Assembly: GCA_905250125.1 (NCBI GenBank)
Contig: CAJNOL010000375.1
Location: 64,561-128,560, forward strand
Source: Rotaria sordida
Taxonomy: Eukaryota > Rotifera > Eurotatoria > Philodinida > Philodinidae
Length of the DNA stretch: 64,000 nt
Direction: 5' to 3'
Part shown: positions 35,688-48,770 of the stretch, piece after piece
How positions within the stretch are numbered: the stretch's first letter is position 1
Layout: each line of letters starts with the position of its first letter
Translations under genes and position numbers: made by a program
Notes under the pieces: model-generated
Databases searched by the model: none
Told to the model about the DNA's origin: nothing
Seen by the model: only the letters and a program-made list of their open reading frames with translations

Positions 35688-37308
35688 CAAAACAATCTCC
35701 TGAAATTAGTAACAGCAGCTATATGGTGTTTCACATTCCAATCCCATTAGGGATTGTGCTAACAGCTTTTATTGTATAATTACATTTAAAACTTGAATGA
35801 AAATAATTTTAAAACTCTTCACATCAAGTTCTCTCTGTCTCTCTTATCCCGATAAGAAGATTAAAAGAATTGTCAGTTAATGAATACATAATATGTCTTC
35901 ACAAGTATCTAATGTTCAATTGTTATGTATTCTTTTCTTTTTCTTTTTTTTTTGTTTTTTGGAAGAGATTTAGAACACAGCTAAGAAATGTCGTATGAAT
36001 TGACTATTATTGTCGAGATTGTATTGATTGTCAATAAGTCAAATCAATAATAGTTGATGATATAATTAATAATACGGAAGAAAATATTAATTGAAGTCTA
36101 TTATAGATAAATATATTATAGTGTTATTCATAACAAAAAGTTCGATAAATAAATTGATATTCAAGTATTCTTTTTTTCCGATTTATCTATAGAAATATTT
36201 AATATCAATTGATAATGTAAAAAATGATCAAGGTAAATAAATACTTTATTTTTTTTTTATTAATAAATATAATGATGTTTATTATAAATAAAATAATTTA
36301 TTCATTTGATCATTAATTTATTATTCTTTCTTATTCATTTATTTTATGTACTTTAACTATACAAGAGAATTTTTCTTGGCAAGTAAAAGAAAAAGACAAT
36401 TATCTTATTGTTTAACAAAGTAAATAATAAAACTTAGATCAACAAGTCATTTATTATTGATCAAACTTCAATTTTTTTTTTTTTTGAGGGTATTGTATTT
36501 ATCTAAATACACAGAAATTCGATAATTGAAAAACAAACAATCAAGAAATGAAAATACTTCTATTAATTTCTATCATTAATTAACATATGAAAATTGCATG
36601 TATAGAAGATATCGCCTGCCGTAGATAAAAACAAAAAAAAAACTTAACTGATTATATACAGACGACGAGCATCATTTATTTAATGATGATCAGTATAAGA
36701 TTAAGGAAAAGATCAAATACTCAGTAGGCATAAGAAAAAAGAAAACAAACTAGTATTAATTTCAATATATTATTGCCCATAAGAATGATATATATATATA
36801 TATATTTCAGACGTGCTCGTGTCTCATTATTAATTTCTGTGTATGATTCGTTTTGCTGATTATGCAAAGAAAAAAAATTTTTTTACATGAAAAATGATTA
36901 TTAATCATATACTAATAAACTTGATAGAGACATGCACAATTGATATATTACAAAATATCAAAAAAAAAACAGAAATTAACTAGACTTTTAAAGGAAAAGA
37001 AATGTATCAATATTATCTTTATTTTTTTTTTCTCTATTTCTCCTCATTCCTTTTTCTCTTCTCACACAAGAGAAAGAGCAAAAAGAAAAAAAAAGAAAGA
37101 AAAACTATAAACATGCAGATCTATAGTAAATCGTTTGTCAGATAGAAAGCGAGAGAGAGAGAGAGAGAGAGCATAAGAGACACAAAAAAAAAACTCTTTC
37201 TCCATCTTTTGACATTCACTAGGAGTAAGAGTCTATTAGAGTAATAAAATCAATTTTTGTTGATCTACTTAATCCAATACTACATTTTCAATCAATACTA
37301 TTAATCAA

Positions 37309-40300
37309 ATGCATATGTTTCCATTTGGTCATGTTGTATACATGCCTTTATCATCATCATCATCACCAACAACAACTTTATTAGGACCTATATCAACAGA
37401 TTTTTCACCTTCATCTATAATTCCTTTATATAATACAACATTTTTAAATAATCCATTTAATTTATACACAAATACAAAGTGTAAGTTTTCTTTATGAGAG
37501 AAAAAACTAAGTACTTAAAAAATAATAACCTTTCAAAAGTCATGTGATAATGAATATTGACAAGCACCACCAGTACGAGTTCCTTTATTTATTGTCATAT
37601 TGAATTATTTTATAGTATATTATCAAATCAAAAATAAATAAATTATGATAAATCATGACAGAGTTTTATATCTTTAGTTGAATATAATGTTCATCGACAA
37701 ATATTACCTCATAGATTTAAACGTATACGTGATGATTTTCATGATATACAAGATAGAAAACGTACTAAATTAACACCAACAATTAATAATAGTTCATCAA
37801 CATTATCAAAAAATGCACTTATGTTATTACATGAACTTAAACCTTCAATTGAATATAAACTTATTGCACAAACAGGTCCATCTCATCGACCTATGTTTAC
37901 TATGGCTGTTGAAATTAATGGACAAGTATTTAAAGGTACAGCTCAAACAAAGAAAGAAGCTAAACAAGCAGGTAAATAATATTAATTTAAATTTAATAAT
38001 TATTTTGTTTCTTTTTATTAGCTGCTGAAAAAGCACTTCAATCATTTTCTCAATTACCTTTTTCATTATTTGATAATTTAACAAATATAAATAATAATCT
38101 ATCAAATAAATCTATTGAAAATAATAATAATAATACTCAATCAAATATTTCTGAATCATATGAAAATCAAAATCCATTTTATATTCTTAAACAACTTAAA
38201 CAAAATTTACAATGTGAAGAAATTACAAATGAAATAATAACTGAACAAAATGAATTTAAATTTACTATTATTATTGATGATCAACGTTTTATTGGTATAG
38301 GACAAAATAAAAATATAGCTAAAACAAAAGCAGCACAACGCGCTTTAGAAAAATTATTTGGTATGTGTTTTCATAAAGAAGGTAATTATTATATATAAAT
38401 ATATTATTCAATTGAATAGAACAATTTAATTCTTGTTTAATATCTTGGTTGTTTTTTTTTTAATATTAATTCATTGATAGAATATGTGACTTTGATTCTA
38501 TAATGTAGACATATAGGCATCTATGTGTTTGTTATGTTTTTTCTTTCTTCTTTTGAATTACAAGAATTGGATTTGCTTAAGAAAATGAAGCTTTTTATTT
38601 CCACTTATATGAAACCATAAAATTCTTTCACTCGAAAAAAACTATGAAGTATTATTATTATAAACTGAATCTCTAGAAAACAAATAATCGATCAATTAGA
38701 ATTAACAATATATACTTAAGTATAAATAGTCAAAGTTAGTATTGAATCAATTCTATATATAGTAAATGTACGAGAAAAAGAAATAAATTTGATTAGTAAA
38801 TAATTGATTTAAAATTCATAGCAATTGTTAGTACATAGAGAATGTTAGAAAAATCTATTTTGAATTTATTTAGCATATTTTAGATAAAATGATGATACTT
38901 ATATATATTAGAATATAAATTGTTCTAATTGTGGTCAAATTTGAGTCATTTACAGCCAGGAAATGAAAGCTAACAAATCGAATTTGATAAAGGAAAAAAA
39001 AAACATCAAATAATGATGATATTAAAGTATTCTCTCAATACTTTGATAAGAGTGATATTGTAGAAGATTAGACACATTCTGAAGGTTTTATAGTAATAAT
39101 ATAAGAAAAAGTCACTGGAGTTTATATTGATAATGAAAGATCGTATCACTTACGAGAAAGTCACCCGAATTTATATCAATCTTTGAAACTAACTGAAGCT
39201 CGTTTTATGTCATGGCTTGTGATAAAAGACTATTTTTTGAAAATCCGATATCTCGACAAAGGAATATTCTTTTTGTCTGAGATTTTAAAGATATTCTACG
39301 AAATCATTTGACCTAACTATTAGCATAAGTTCACGTCAAAAATCTGGTTTTTTTGATATATATCTAAAGCGGAGTCGAAAAAATGCAGTAAAAGCTCATA
39401 GAGATGAATTGTTTTAGACCTTTGCTACCCTCACTAAGACGTCTTTCTAAGTCCAATACGAGCTAAAACGATGAGTATAAGTTCAGATAGTTGTCTCATT
39501 AGCATTATTCAAAGGTTTCTCTATGAAAATACATGACTTACAAAGTCTACTAAAGATCACGTTGCAATAACAATAAAAATCAGTAACGAAAACAAAATGA
39601 TTCCACAGAAAATTCTATACAGTATAGAGCCCAAGGGACTGTAATGCAATGTCTTTTACAAATATTTGCGAATAGTGAATTATATATTTCAATACAATGG
39701 ATGCAAAACAAAATTTTAAAACACAGAATAAAATTATAGAAAGCTTACGGATATTACTTGAATTATTCAAAAGTTATTCATATTTTCCTTCCAACGAAGT
39801 TTTGGAACATCCTATAGTTGCTCTTTTTTATTATGTGTTAAATAGTTATTTATCTATATTATACAGAATGTCCCAAACGTAACGTAACCGACAAAAAAAA
39901 TTGAATATCTCCATTACAGTTCAAACAAACGAGCTGATGTTTTTTGTCAATGATAGAGACATGTTTAAGCTTTATATCCATAAAGACAAGTCTAAGGAGA
40001 TCCTTTGTTAAGTATCACCAGTAATCTCAACAAAAAAAATTTTCCTTTTTCACAGATAGGAAATAAAACAATATACTTAACAAAGAGTCTCACTAGGCAT
40101 GTCTTTATGTATATAAAGTTTGAATATGACAAAAAAAAAATCAGCTCGTTTGATCGAGCCATAATGAAGATTTTCAAGTTTTTTTTTTCGATTACGTTAC
40201 TTTTGGGACATCCTATATAGACAATAAGATTTTTTTTGTTTGTAGATAGTCTTCCAAATAATCTTCCTTATTCTCGTCAAACTCTTGCTGATCATATTGC

Positions 40301-42069
40301 ATTATGTATTCAAGAAAAATTTAAACAATTAACACAAAATAATATACGTCTTCAACGACGTAAAGTTTTATCTGGTATTGTTCTTTTACATAATTATAAT
40401 CTTGAAACAATGGAAATAATTTGTATAACAACAGGTACAAAATCTATTAATAATAATAATAATAATAATCGTTTAATACGAAATGGACAAATATTACATG
40501 ATTGTCATGCTGAAATATTAGCACGTCGTTGTCTTATTTATTATTGTTATAAACAATTAAAATTATTTTTTAATGAAAAATATAATGAAACAATATTTGA
40601 AAAAATTTCTAATACAAATCATTTTCAACTTAAATCATCAATTACTTTTCATTTATATATTTCAATAGCTCCATGTGGTGATAGTCGATTGATATCACAA
40701 CAAGATATAAAAATAGAAAAATCATCATTTTTAAATATAAATCAAAATTTAAAATCTTCATTAAAAAAATCTTATGGATTATTACGAAGAAAAATTGAAG
40801 TAGGTGAAGGTACAATACCTATTTTAGCTAAAACTATATATCAAAATGTACAAACATGGGAACGACATTTAACAATGTCTTGTTCAGATAAATTATGTCG
40901 ATGGAATTTTATTGGTTTACAAGGTAGAAAAAAAAAACTTAATCTTTAATATTTCATTATTTCTATTAACAGGTGCTTTATTAAGTACATTAATTAATCC
41001 AATTTATTATACTAGTATTATCATAGGAAGTCTATATCAAAGTGAACCTATTCGACGAGCATTATTTTCTCGAATAGAAGATGTAAATAAAAAAAAAAAA
41101 AGAAGAGAAAATCTAGATTATATAATATAAATATTTATAGAAAGTATATAATATTCCAACACCATACGGTTTACAACGACCATTTATCTCAGATATCACC
41201 AAACCAGAAATACGAAATACGACACGATCACCAAATCATGCATTTATATGGAATTCTATTGATCAAAAATGTGAAATTATTGATAGTTTAAGTGGATTAA
41301 CAATATCACGTAAGATTTCACTTCATTTTTATTTTTGTGAATATTTTCAAAGATAATAGTAATTTCCATAACAACAAGATTTAGATTATTCTTCTTTCTC
41401 GATATTTTCTAAATAGTACAGTTTTTGATTTTTACCTAGATGAAAATTTATAATTTAGATAATGAATAGTGATTTATCATATGATTAACATAAATTGCGT
41501 GAACTAATCAAAATTAGTATTTCTAAACTTATCGAGATATATACAAATCATTGATTAACCTTCAAAAAATGGCTATAGTCTGCTAGAGATTTTTTACTTA
41601 CCGTAGGCTAAAGAACACATATGAGTTCAATATTTGAACTCAAAAAAGGCTGTGATTTGGAATTGAGTTTATCTCTGATATATTCACATGAAAAAAAATT
41701 TTAGGTGAACCATCAATGATATCAAAATTAGCTTTATTTCATCAATGGATAAATTTAATGAATAAAATTAAATCAGAAAGAATACCAACGATTTATTATG
41801 ATGCTAAACAATTAGCTGTAGATTATCAAACAGCTAAAAATAAGGTAGAATTTATTTATTTTGATTGTAAAAGATGGTTGTTTTCTATTTATTTAAAGGT
41901 TAATCAAGCATTTGAAAATTGTGGATTTGGTCTATGGATTGTATGTATTTGATTGAAATAGAAAATTGTGAACTATTTTATTTTCATATATATATAGAAA
42001 AAATCAAATCAACAAGATGAATTTGGTTTATCATTGGCTGATGCATCGTTATCTTCTCAAACAAAATAA
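37309..42069 (+). CDS. ADAR: ADAR2-type double-stranded RNA adenosine deaminase, 671 aa, 9 exons
   Basis: Exons are 37309-37480, 37678-37971, 38022-38360, 40246-40923, 40973-41082, 41141-41309, 41705-41844, 41899-41940 and 41998-42069. All introns are GT..AG and the frame closes at 671 codons. The enzyme converts adenosine to inosine in dsRNA. dsRBD1 is at about residues 102-167 (SKNALMLLHELKPSIEYKLI, PMFTMAVEINGQVFKG, KKEAKQAAAEKAL). dsRBD2 is at about 206-268 (IAKTKAAQRALEKLFG). The deaminase spans about 280-671, with catalytic CHAE (about 355-358, His zinc ligand and Glu proton shuttle), PCGDSR and MSCSDKLCRWN (Cys zinc ligands). Family motifs include GEGTIP, PIYYTSIIIGSLY and a C-terminal FGLSL. 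The architecture matches vertebrate ADARB1 and Drosophila Adar, with two dsRBDs and no Z-DNA domain. Intron 3 (1885 bp) holds a large hairpin element. An additional upstream exon is possible. Confidence 0.95.
39862..40215. mobile_element. near-palindromic mariner-like MITE in ADAR intron 3
   Basis: The ends are CAGAATGTCCCAAACGTAAC at the left and the complement of GTTACTTTTGGGACATCCTA at the right, each next to TATA. The match runs inward about 150 bp per arm through AACGAGCTGAT, TTTGTCA, CTTTATAT.CATAAAGACA and CTTTGTTAAGTAT. TA-flanked ends with a GTCCCAAA core suggest a Tc1/mariner-related non-autonomous element. No transposase frame. Confidence 0.8.
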
Positions 42070-42195
42070 ATCGATTCTGTCTGTCCGCGTTGATTAAATG
42101 AATTCAATGTTCTTTTTTTATTTTGATTTTATAATTAAAATAGTTTATATGAAATATTTTTGCATTTTAATTATTGTAAATAATAATAATAGAAA

Positions 42196-42201
42196 AATAA
42201 A
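42196..42201 (+). terminator. polyadenylation signal of ADAR
   Basis: AATAAA about 125 bp past the ADAR stop codon. Confidence 0.5.
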
Positions 42202-42761
42202 TTTACTAAGTCAAAATGTATAGTTTGATTGTTTTTTTTTTTTTTTATTTTTTAATTGAAATTTTTTGTTTGGAAGAACAGTATTATTCAATATTCTAGA
42301 AATCGATGCTTTAGAAGATGATCTTATTCTCAATAATGATCATCTACCGAAGCTTAAGCTTATTCGAAAAGATACAATATCTATTGTAGAGATGAAACAT
42401 TTCTTGATAGAAATTCTATAGAAGACGAAATCATCATATTTTAGATCTTTACAATCCATTGTCTCACTGATTTCTTGAAGCTATGTTGCGAAAACAGATG
42501 AATACCATTGAGTGATGAATAGAAATGTAAAGATCAAATTTGTTGTTAGTCCTATTCTCCGCGTAGAGAAAATTATTTTAGAACTTATTCGCATTCAATT
42601 TAAAAGAAAAATCTTAAATACTCATATTTTGGATAATTCAACTGGCAAATATCACTATTTTTTGATCATCTCTAACGTGATACTATGGTTCTTTTTATCA
42701 CTTTTCGAGTCTTTCAACTAAGGGAGAGTGAAATAAAAACTTCGTAGAATAAGAAAAAGGT

Positions 42762-42953
42762 CAGTAGCGGATTTAGGATTTTGTTAAATAGGGACATTTT
42801 AACAGAAAGGAAAGTGATCAGAGTCATAAAACGTATTTGGAAATTCAATTAGAGACCACATCGACTCATTCTTTTAGGCGCTTTCTGCTGAGAAAAATAG
42901 TTCGGAAGGAAAAGGATGATCATTCTTAGTGTTTGCCTCTAAATTCGCCACTG
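42762..42953. mobile_element. hAT-like non-autonomous element, about 190 bp
   Basis: The left end CAGTAGCGGATTTAGGATTT and right end CCTCTAAATTCGCCACTG are imperfect inverted copies of the CAGTGGCGGATTTAGG terminus seen in many hAT-type elements. The flanking octamers AAAAAGGT and GTAAGGGT agree only partly, so the target duplication is uncertain. Confidence 0.6.
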
Positions 42954-43747
42954 GTAAGGGTTAGAAAAACTTTTATCAGTCAGGATACAGGAATATGAAA
43001 AAAGCTTATCACGCACATCTCTAGGTCTTGAATTTTGCATTGACCGATGTAATTTATAGCGATTCACTAAAAAACATAGAAAATTTAACTACATCATTTT
43101 AGTTCCAGTTCGAACAATTACTTCTCTCGTAGTTGGATTGAGACTAAAACTAATCCCGGACATCTCTAATGTCCGCGCCACAATTAAAGATCAGTTGGTA
43201 TAAGTACAATTACTTGATAACGGTAACAGCTAGTAATCTGCGGTTTTCACCAATTGAAAGGAGAGAAGTCGGGATATCATTTCTCGTGATAATGTATAAG
43301 ATGAAATCTTTTTTAGAACTGATCATCTTCGAAAAATATGCAAATGATTTAGATAGAAGAACTTCAGATCTATAGTTCAAGATACAATATGTTTTCTTAT
43401 ATTTCATTACGTTTTCATCGAGATCTCAACCTATATATCATAAAAAAAAGTTCAAAAACTTAGTAAAAAGTTAGTGAAATTTCTTATAATACATGATTCC
43501 ATTCGTTCAACATTAGAATGTAATAAGAAAATGATTTCCAATATATCTTATCTTATACATTATTGAGAGAACATATATATCTCGACTTCTCCCCTTTCAA
43601 TTAGTAGAAACCGCAGATCTTACCGATTCTGGCGCGAATATTAGTAATGAATAAATAATTAATTTAACGAATTTTCATTAAAAATAGAATTAATCATGTT
43701 TTAATTAAATTCTAATAAAATCATTTTTTGTTTGTTTTTAGAAATCC

Positions 43748-44605
43748 ATGTCATTTACAATAGCATCTCGAATTAGATTAAACGATGGTCATTTAATGCC
43801 AATATTTGGTTTAGGATTATATCAAGCAGCATCATCATCAAAAACGACTCAAATTATAATTGATGCAATTCGTCTTGGTTATCCATTAATTGATACAGCT
43901 GAATTATATCGAAATGAAACTCAAGTAGGTGAAGCTATAAAGAATAATAATATTAATCGTGAACAAATATTTATTACAACAAAACTTTTTCGTACTAATG
44001 ATGGTCGTCAAGGTCTTCATAAATCATTTAATAATTCTCTTCAACAACTTAATACTAATTATATTGATCTATATCTTATTCATGCACCACAAGGTGGTCA
44101 TGTACTTGAAGTTTATAAAGAAATGATTCAATTACAAAAAGAAGGTAAAATTCGTTCAATTGGTGTATCAAATTTTGGTGTTCAACATTTAAAATGGTTA
44201 AAACAAGCTGGTTTTATACCAGCTGTTAATCAAATTGAATTACATCCATGGTGGCAAAATGAAGATATTGTTGATTATTGTCGAATAAATAATATTGCTA
44301 TTATGGGTTATTCACCATTAGGTAAAGGACATTTTCTTAATGATTCATATTTAATAAAATTAAGTCAAAAATATAATAAAACATCAGCACAAATTCTTAT
44401 TCGTTGGTCAATACAAAATGGTTTTATTACTATACCAAAAACAACATCAGGAATTGAACGACTTCAAGAAAATATGAATGTTTTTGATTTTATTTTATCC
44501 GATGAAGATATGAAAGATTTAACAAATTATGGTAAAAAAAATTCACAAAATACAGGATGGGATCCAACAAAAAATGGTAAAGAAAAATTTGGACCAATAT
44601 CATAA
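43748..44605 (+). CDS. aldo-keto reductase, 285 aa, single coding exon
   Basis: A complete NADPH-dependent aldo-keto reductase (TIM barrel). The catalytic tetrad is visible: Asp49 and Tyr54 in LIDTAELYRNE, Lys79 in TTKLF, and His112 in LIHAP. Further family signatures are GKIRSIGVSNFG, VNQIELHPWWQ, YSPLGKG and the cofactor-phosphate site IPKTTSGIERLQEN. At 285 aa it is near the 280-aa forms found in bacteria, fungi and plants, somewhat shorter than the 315-aa vertebrate AKR1 proteins. The substrate cannot be predicted and is generally small aldehydes or ketones. There is no intron in the coding part. A splice acceptor at 43740-43741 suggests a 5' UTR intron or spliced-leader addition. AATAAA lies at 44727-44732. 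A. vaga-like rotifers carry many transferred genes, but host-like codon use gives no evidence for transfer here. Confidence 0.93.
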   Translation: MSFTIASRIRLNDGHLMPIFGLGLYQAASSSKTTQIIIDAIRLGYPLIDTAELYRNETQVGEAIKNNNINREQIFITTKLFRTNDGRQGLHKSFNNSLQQLNTNYIDLYLIHAPQGGHVLEVYKEMIQLQKEGKIRSIGVSNFGVQHLKWLKQAGFIPAVNQIELHPWWQNEDIVDYCRINNIAIMGYSPLGKGHFLNDSYLIKLSQKYNKTSAQILIRWSIQNGFITIPKTTSGIERLQENMNVFDFILSDEDMKDLTNYGKKNSQNTGWDPTKNGKEKFGPIS

Positions 44606-47146
44606 ATTTTCATTGGTTTTCTTCTTGAAATAATTATTATAATCAACTAAATATTTTAATCATGCTTATATATTTTTTTTACAATGTCTTTATTCTATAA
44701 ATAGAATAACTGCAAGTTATTTTTCGAATAAAAAAGAAAACAATGCGATTATTTAAGTGAATCATATTGTCTCTCGAATGACAACAGTGATGAAGATCAT
44801 CAATGCTGCAGTGGTCTAGAGATATGTATATATAGAATAATGGTGAACACATTTTAGATTCATTTCGACTTTTTCGGTCGAAAGAAATCTATTTCAAGAA
44901 GATCATTGAATTTTATAAAATATGACTAAACTGTTCAAAATTAAAACTTTCTCAAATGAGAATTATAACAAGAGAAACTTGTCAATCGATAAGACAAATA
45001 GTTATGTTGTTTTTTTTTCAAATACTTTGCTATTAGTACTAATAGTTATTCTGTATTTCATATTTTTTATTCCGTATAGCCGTTTGCAATTCATATGTGT
45101 TTTATGATTGTATGTGGAAAAACAATTGAAATTTTTTAATTATAATTATTTCAATGTAGTAAATTAAAATTTAATGATCATATACGAGATAGCCTCCTCA
45201 TTCAATTCAAGATGTACTATCAATGTTTATTAGATCACCTAAATCTTGGCATCTTAGATAAATTGTAAATAAGAAATCAAAACACAAAATGTTGTTAAAA
45301 AAAAACTTTCTACATTATAGTTCCGAATAGGTCATCGAACTTGTCACAGACCAGCTAAAGCTATTAAATACAAAAATCATTGATTAACTCGTATTTTTCT
45401 TTGATTCATATATATATTGTCATCACATGATGTGTTATCTTCATAGAAGGCAACATGTTTTGAATCTAAGATAGACTTAACAATCTTGATAAGACTCCTC
45501 ACCTCTCAGGAAGATAAGAATAGGGAGGAAAAATATGCTGTTTAGATGAAACATAGTTAGTACTTCTTATTTCCAACTCACATTTTGCATTGTATAAAGT
45601 TGCTATGACGCTCACAGAATTTCTATAGAGGAAATCTTTCGACAGTTTATAGTACAATTCTTCTGCTTCATTTGTTATCAAGAAGTACTATACTTCAAGT
45701 CATTGACAATGTAAAATTCAACTTTTCCTTTAGAACATTTTCTAAGGTTGCTTTATTACGAAAATATTACTATTTACCACCGGCGGTAATAAAAAAAATT
45801 TGCCATTTATATAAGAATGTTAATGCACTATATAAACCTATCAATCGGATGGAATGAAAAACAAATGTTAATGTGGATCTCTTTAGAACTGGTCGATAAT
45901 TGACTTCAAAATCCGAATACAGATGATTCATAGTCAGTTTATAATACACCTCTTTCCTCTTTTTTGCATATTTCATATATACAACCATCACTGTACCATA
46001 CGGCAGAAGATTTTAATGTTACTACTAGTTTGAAATCTTTTTTTTTGTTTAACGTTACATCTTATTTAAGAAAAACTTGAATCTGAATTCATATTCACAG
46101 ATTTCTAGTCTAATGTATTCTATATTAAATTAACAAAAATGTTTCGCATAGTTATGCCATTTCGATATACACGATTGTCTTTCTTCCTTATCAAGATGAT
46201 CTTCTATTTCGATTCAATAATCATTGTAATATTACTATGTTGAAAAAAAAAACATATACACGGATAGCAATAGGCATGCATACTGGATAGATTAATAACG
46301 TTCATAGACTTGTTTAGATCTCTAGATTATGTTTTCAATGGAAGTAAGTAAAATTTTTATTTATAAACAATCGGCAATTGATTACAACATGCTACTTATT
46401 GAAATCATTATCATTAGAATGGTTTTTTTTCTCTTGATCTTCTCATGATATTTAATGTTTGTTGTCTTCTTTTTTTTCGCTTTTGAATTTCTTTCAGACT
46501 CAATAATAAATTTCAAGGCATTAGTGTAATCACTTTTGTAATGATTCTGAATCCGAACCATCCTCTGATAAGATATATTCATTAACAAAATGGAAATGAA
46601 CAACTGTTAATTATTCAATTTTCAAGAATAAGTTTTGTTCTGAGTGACATCTATTAGAAATAGAATATTTCATTTAAAGTTAAATCTAATGTTTAATTAT
46701 TAATTACAAAATGTTATTCTCATGGTCTTAAGAAAACGAAATTGAAAAAAAATTGATGTCGCTTTTTTTCTAAAGGTAATATTCGGATTCGATTGGACGT
46801 TCTTTATTTGAAGATTTTTTTTTCGTCTTCTTCTTTCACTATAGTTCAATCCTTTCTTTTAAGTTCGTCTGTATTAGTGTACAATCAGCAAGTATTTGTT
46901 TGTTTTTAATAGTTTTTCTTATTTATTTAATAATGATAAAAAGTTGTTGTTGTTGTTGTTATTTTACGAAATTCTTTCTTTCTTTTCTAATTTAAGAACA
47001 ATTGAATGTATAGAACGACCTAAGAATAGATAGAGAGAGTAATCAGTCTCATATATAATATAGGCAATAAAGTATGCGAGAGCGCATGTATCAAATTTTC
47101 GATGTTTCGATCTTTTTTCTTTACATTTATGTTCGTTCGAAACACT
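44606..47146. other. intergenic, nothing recognised
   Basis: Roughly 2.5 kb of AT-rich DNA. A stretch at about 44850-44935 shares short blocks (CTATTTCAAGAA.., ATTTTATAAAA(T/C)ATGA) with the myosin intron at about 60570-60620, so it contains an interspersed repeat fragment. No gene. Confidence 0.4.
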
Positions 47147-48746
47147 TATAAAGCAAAGCGAAGCTCGCTGACATCGACGTCCAGAGTGCGAATAAGAGAA
47201 ATAAAAGAAAAAGCGTAGGAGAAAAGAGGAACATAGGCGAGACGTGAAGTGTTTTGTGTCTATATTATTAACTTGATCATAGATCTTTTTTTTTCTCTCT
47301 CTCTCTCTGTGTTTTATTTTATTTTATTTTTTTGGTGTTAGTTACTCCAGATATCTAACTTTATTCATCTATCGAACTTTTATATATTTACCATCAGGTG
47401 AGAGATAATCGAACTTCCATTTAGTTTGAATTGATAAATGATTTCTTTTTGACATTTGATGCTTTTTTTTTAAACGTTTTTTTCTTTTTTAAGGTATTCA
47501 AAGTATTTATATTATGTTGTAAAACAGAAATAGTAAAAAAAAAAAAAAAGAAGAGAACGAAACGAACGAAGAAGACAAAAGTAAAGCTCTAGCATGTACA
47601 TATGCGTATTTAGTTATTTTCGGCTCAAACAACCACTTATTCTTTTCTATTTGACTTGACCGAAAAAAAAAAAATCGAATGTGTATGTATTTGTTAAAGG
47701 GAAAAGAAGTGTATGAACGCGATGAAGAAGAAAAAAAAAAAAAAAAAAAAAAAAAAAGAAGAATAAATCATGAGTACTTTAGTCCCTTTCACACAAACAT
47801 ACACATACAGATGGATTATCTTTCGATAGTTTGTATAAGGCATCTGCTTACATTTTTTTTTCTCTATTGTCTGTATTTTGTTTCGACATGAATCGATTTG
47901 TTTGCATTACTAACTGGTGGTATTTGGAGCATTCTTGAAAGGAGAGAAAAAAAAAACAATAAGGCAAAAAAATCCCTTTTTTTTTCTATTTTGTATGAAT
48001 GTGTTTTGCTTGTCAAATAATAGATAATAGATATCAGAGACTCTATTGTTACTATTTTAATACATTATAAACATCGTTCTGATAGTTTTTTGTTATTTAA
48101 TATATATAGCAAATTTTTGATAAAAAGGTTTTACCATCGTCCTACACACAGGCATAGTCACACATTCATTTTATTCGTGATGATTCGTCATTCCACCTCC
48201 GTCCGCCTCGTTCTCTGTTTCATCGGGTATGAATCATAAAAGGAATGATAGTAATGTTAAAATAAAATAAAAAAACATGCCATTTTCTACCTGTTTTGCA
48301 TAGTAGAGATAGAATCATTTCTCGTCAGCTTATATATTATGGGTTATGAATGATTTTTGTTTACAGTTTCGAAGCACATATAATATTAATTTTTCGTATA
48401 GATAAGTAAGTAGAAAGATTTTTTTTTTTTTCATATTTCATAACTCTGAAGATCTGTCATCACAATGATGAGTGTATGTCACAAGGTCTCAATTATTTAT
48501 GATTGTTATATATGTCTGCAATAGCTCGAAAGATTATGTAATCAAAGAAACGTATTTCTTTTTTTTTTCCTTCCCTCCTCTCGCTGAACACATCTCGACC
48601 GAGCATATACACACGTACAATATTGCACCTCGCTGACTTGTCGAATGAACTGTTTTCTTTTGCCTCTATACATTCAGTCATCCAATCGATGAGAATACAT
48701 ACATATATATATATATATATATAAGTGGCTTTTTTTCTTGTTTTAG
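47147..48746 (+). promoter_or_regulatory. candidate promoter, non-coding first exon and intron of the myosin gene
   Basis: TATAAAG at 47147-47153 is followed by a more GC-rich stretch. At 47395-47397 a CAG precedes GTGAGA, a strong splice donor. A matching acceptor (TTGTTTTAG) ends at 48746, 24 bp before the ATG. This fits a 5' UTR exon of about 220 nt and a 1.35-kb intron. The intron contains a 27-A run (47731-47757). It is inferred only from signals, with no transcript evidence. Confidence 0.35.
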
Positions 48747-48770
48747 ATTTAAACACAAAAAAAAAGAGAA

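Larger units (their letters stand above)
32516..37308. other. long intergenic region with several repeat relics
   Basis: About 4.8 kb between divergent IST1 (-) and ADAR (+) without a gene. It holds a hAT-like relic (33215-33340), two inverted repeats (34180-34387, 34738-35380), two copies of a roughly 60-bp interspersed repeat (about 32835-32885 and 35730-35785), an (AT)n run (35658-35682) and a (GA)n run (about 37150-37171). Confidence 0.5.
42070..43747. other. intergenic between ADAR and the aldo-keto reductase
   Basis: No gene recognised. It holds a hAT-like relic at 42762-42953. The last bases (TTTGTTTTTAG ending at 43741) form a strong splice acceptor six bases before the next ATG. Confidence 0.5.

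Noticed and set aside
43748..44605. Horizontal transfer of the aldo-keto reductase
   Set aside because: Single-exon structure and a bacterial-like length are suggestive, but codon use matches host genes and the family is universal. A tree would be needed.
45499..45991. Overlapping frames on both strands near 45.5-46.0 kb, with a weak repeated E(L/V)YYKL motif
   Set aside because: The repeat is short and degenerate. No domain, intron structure or codon bias supports a gene.
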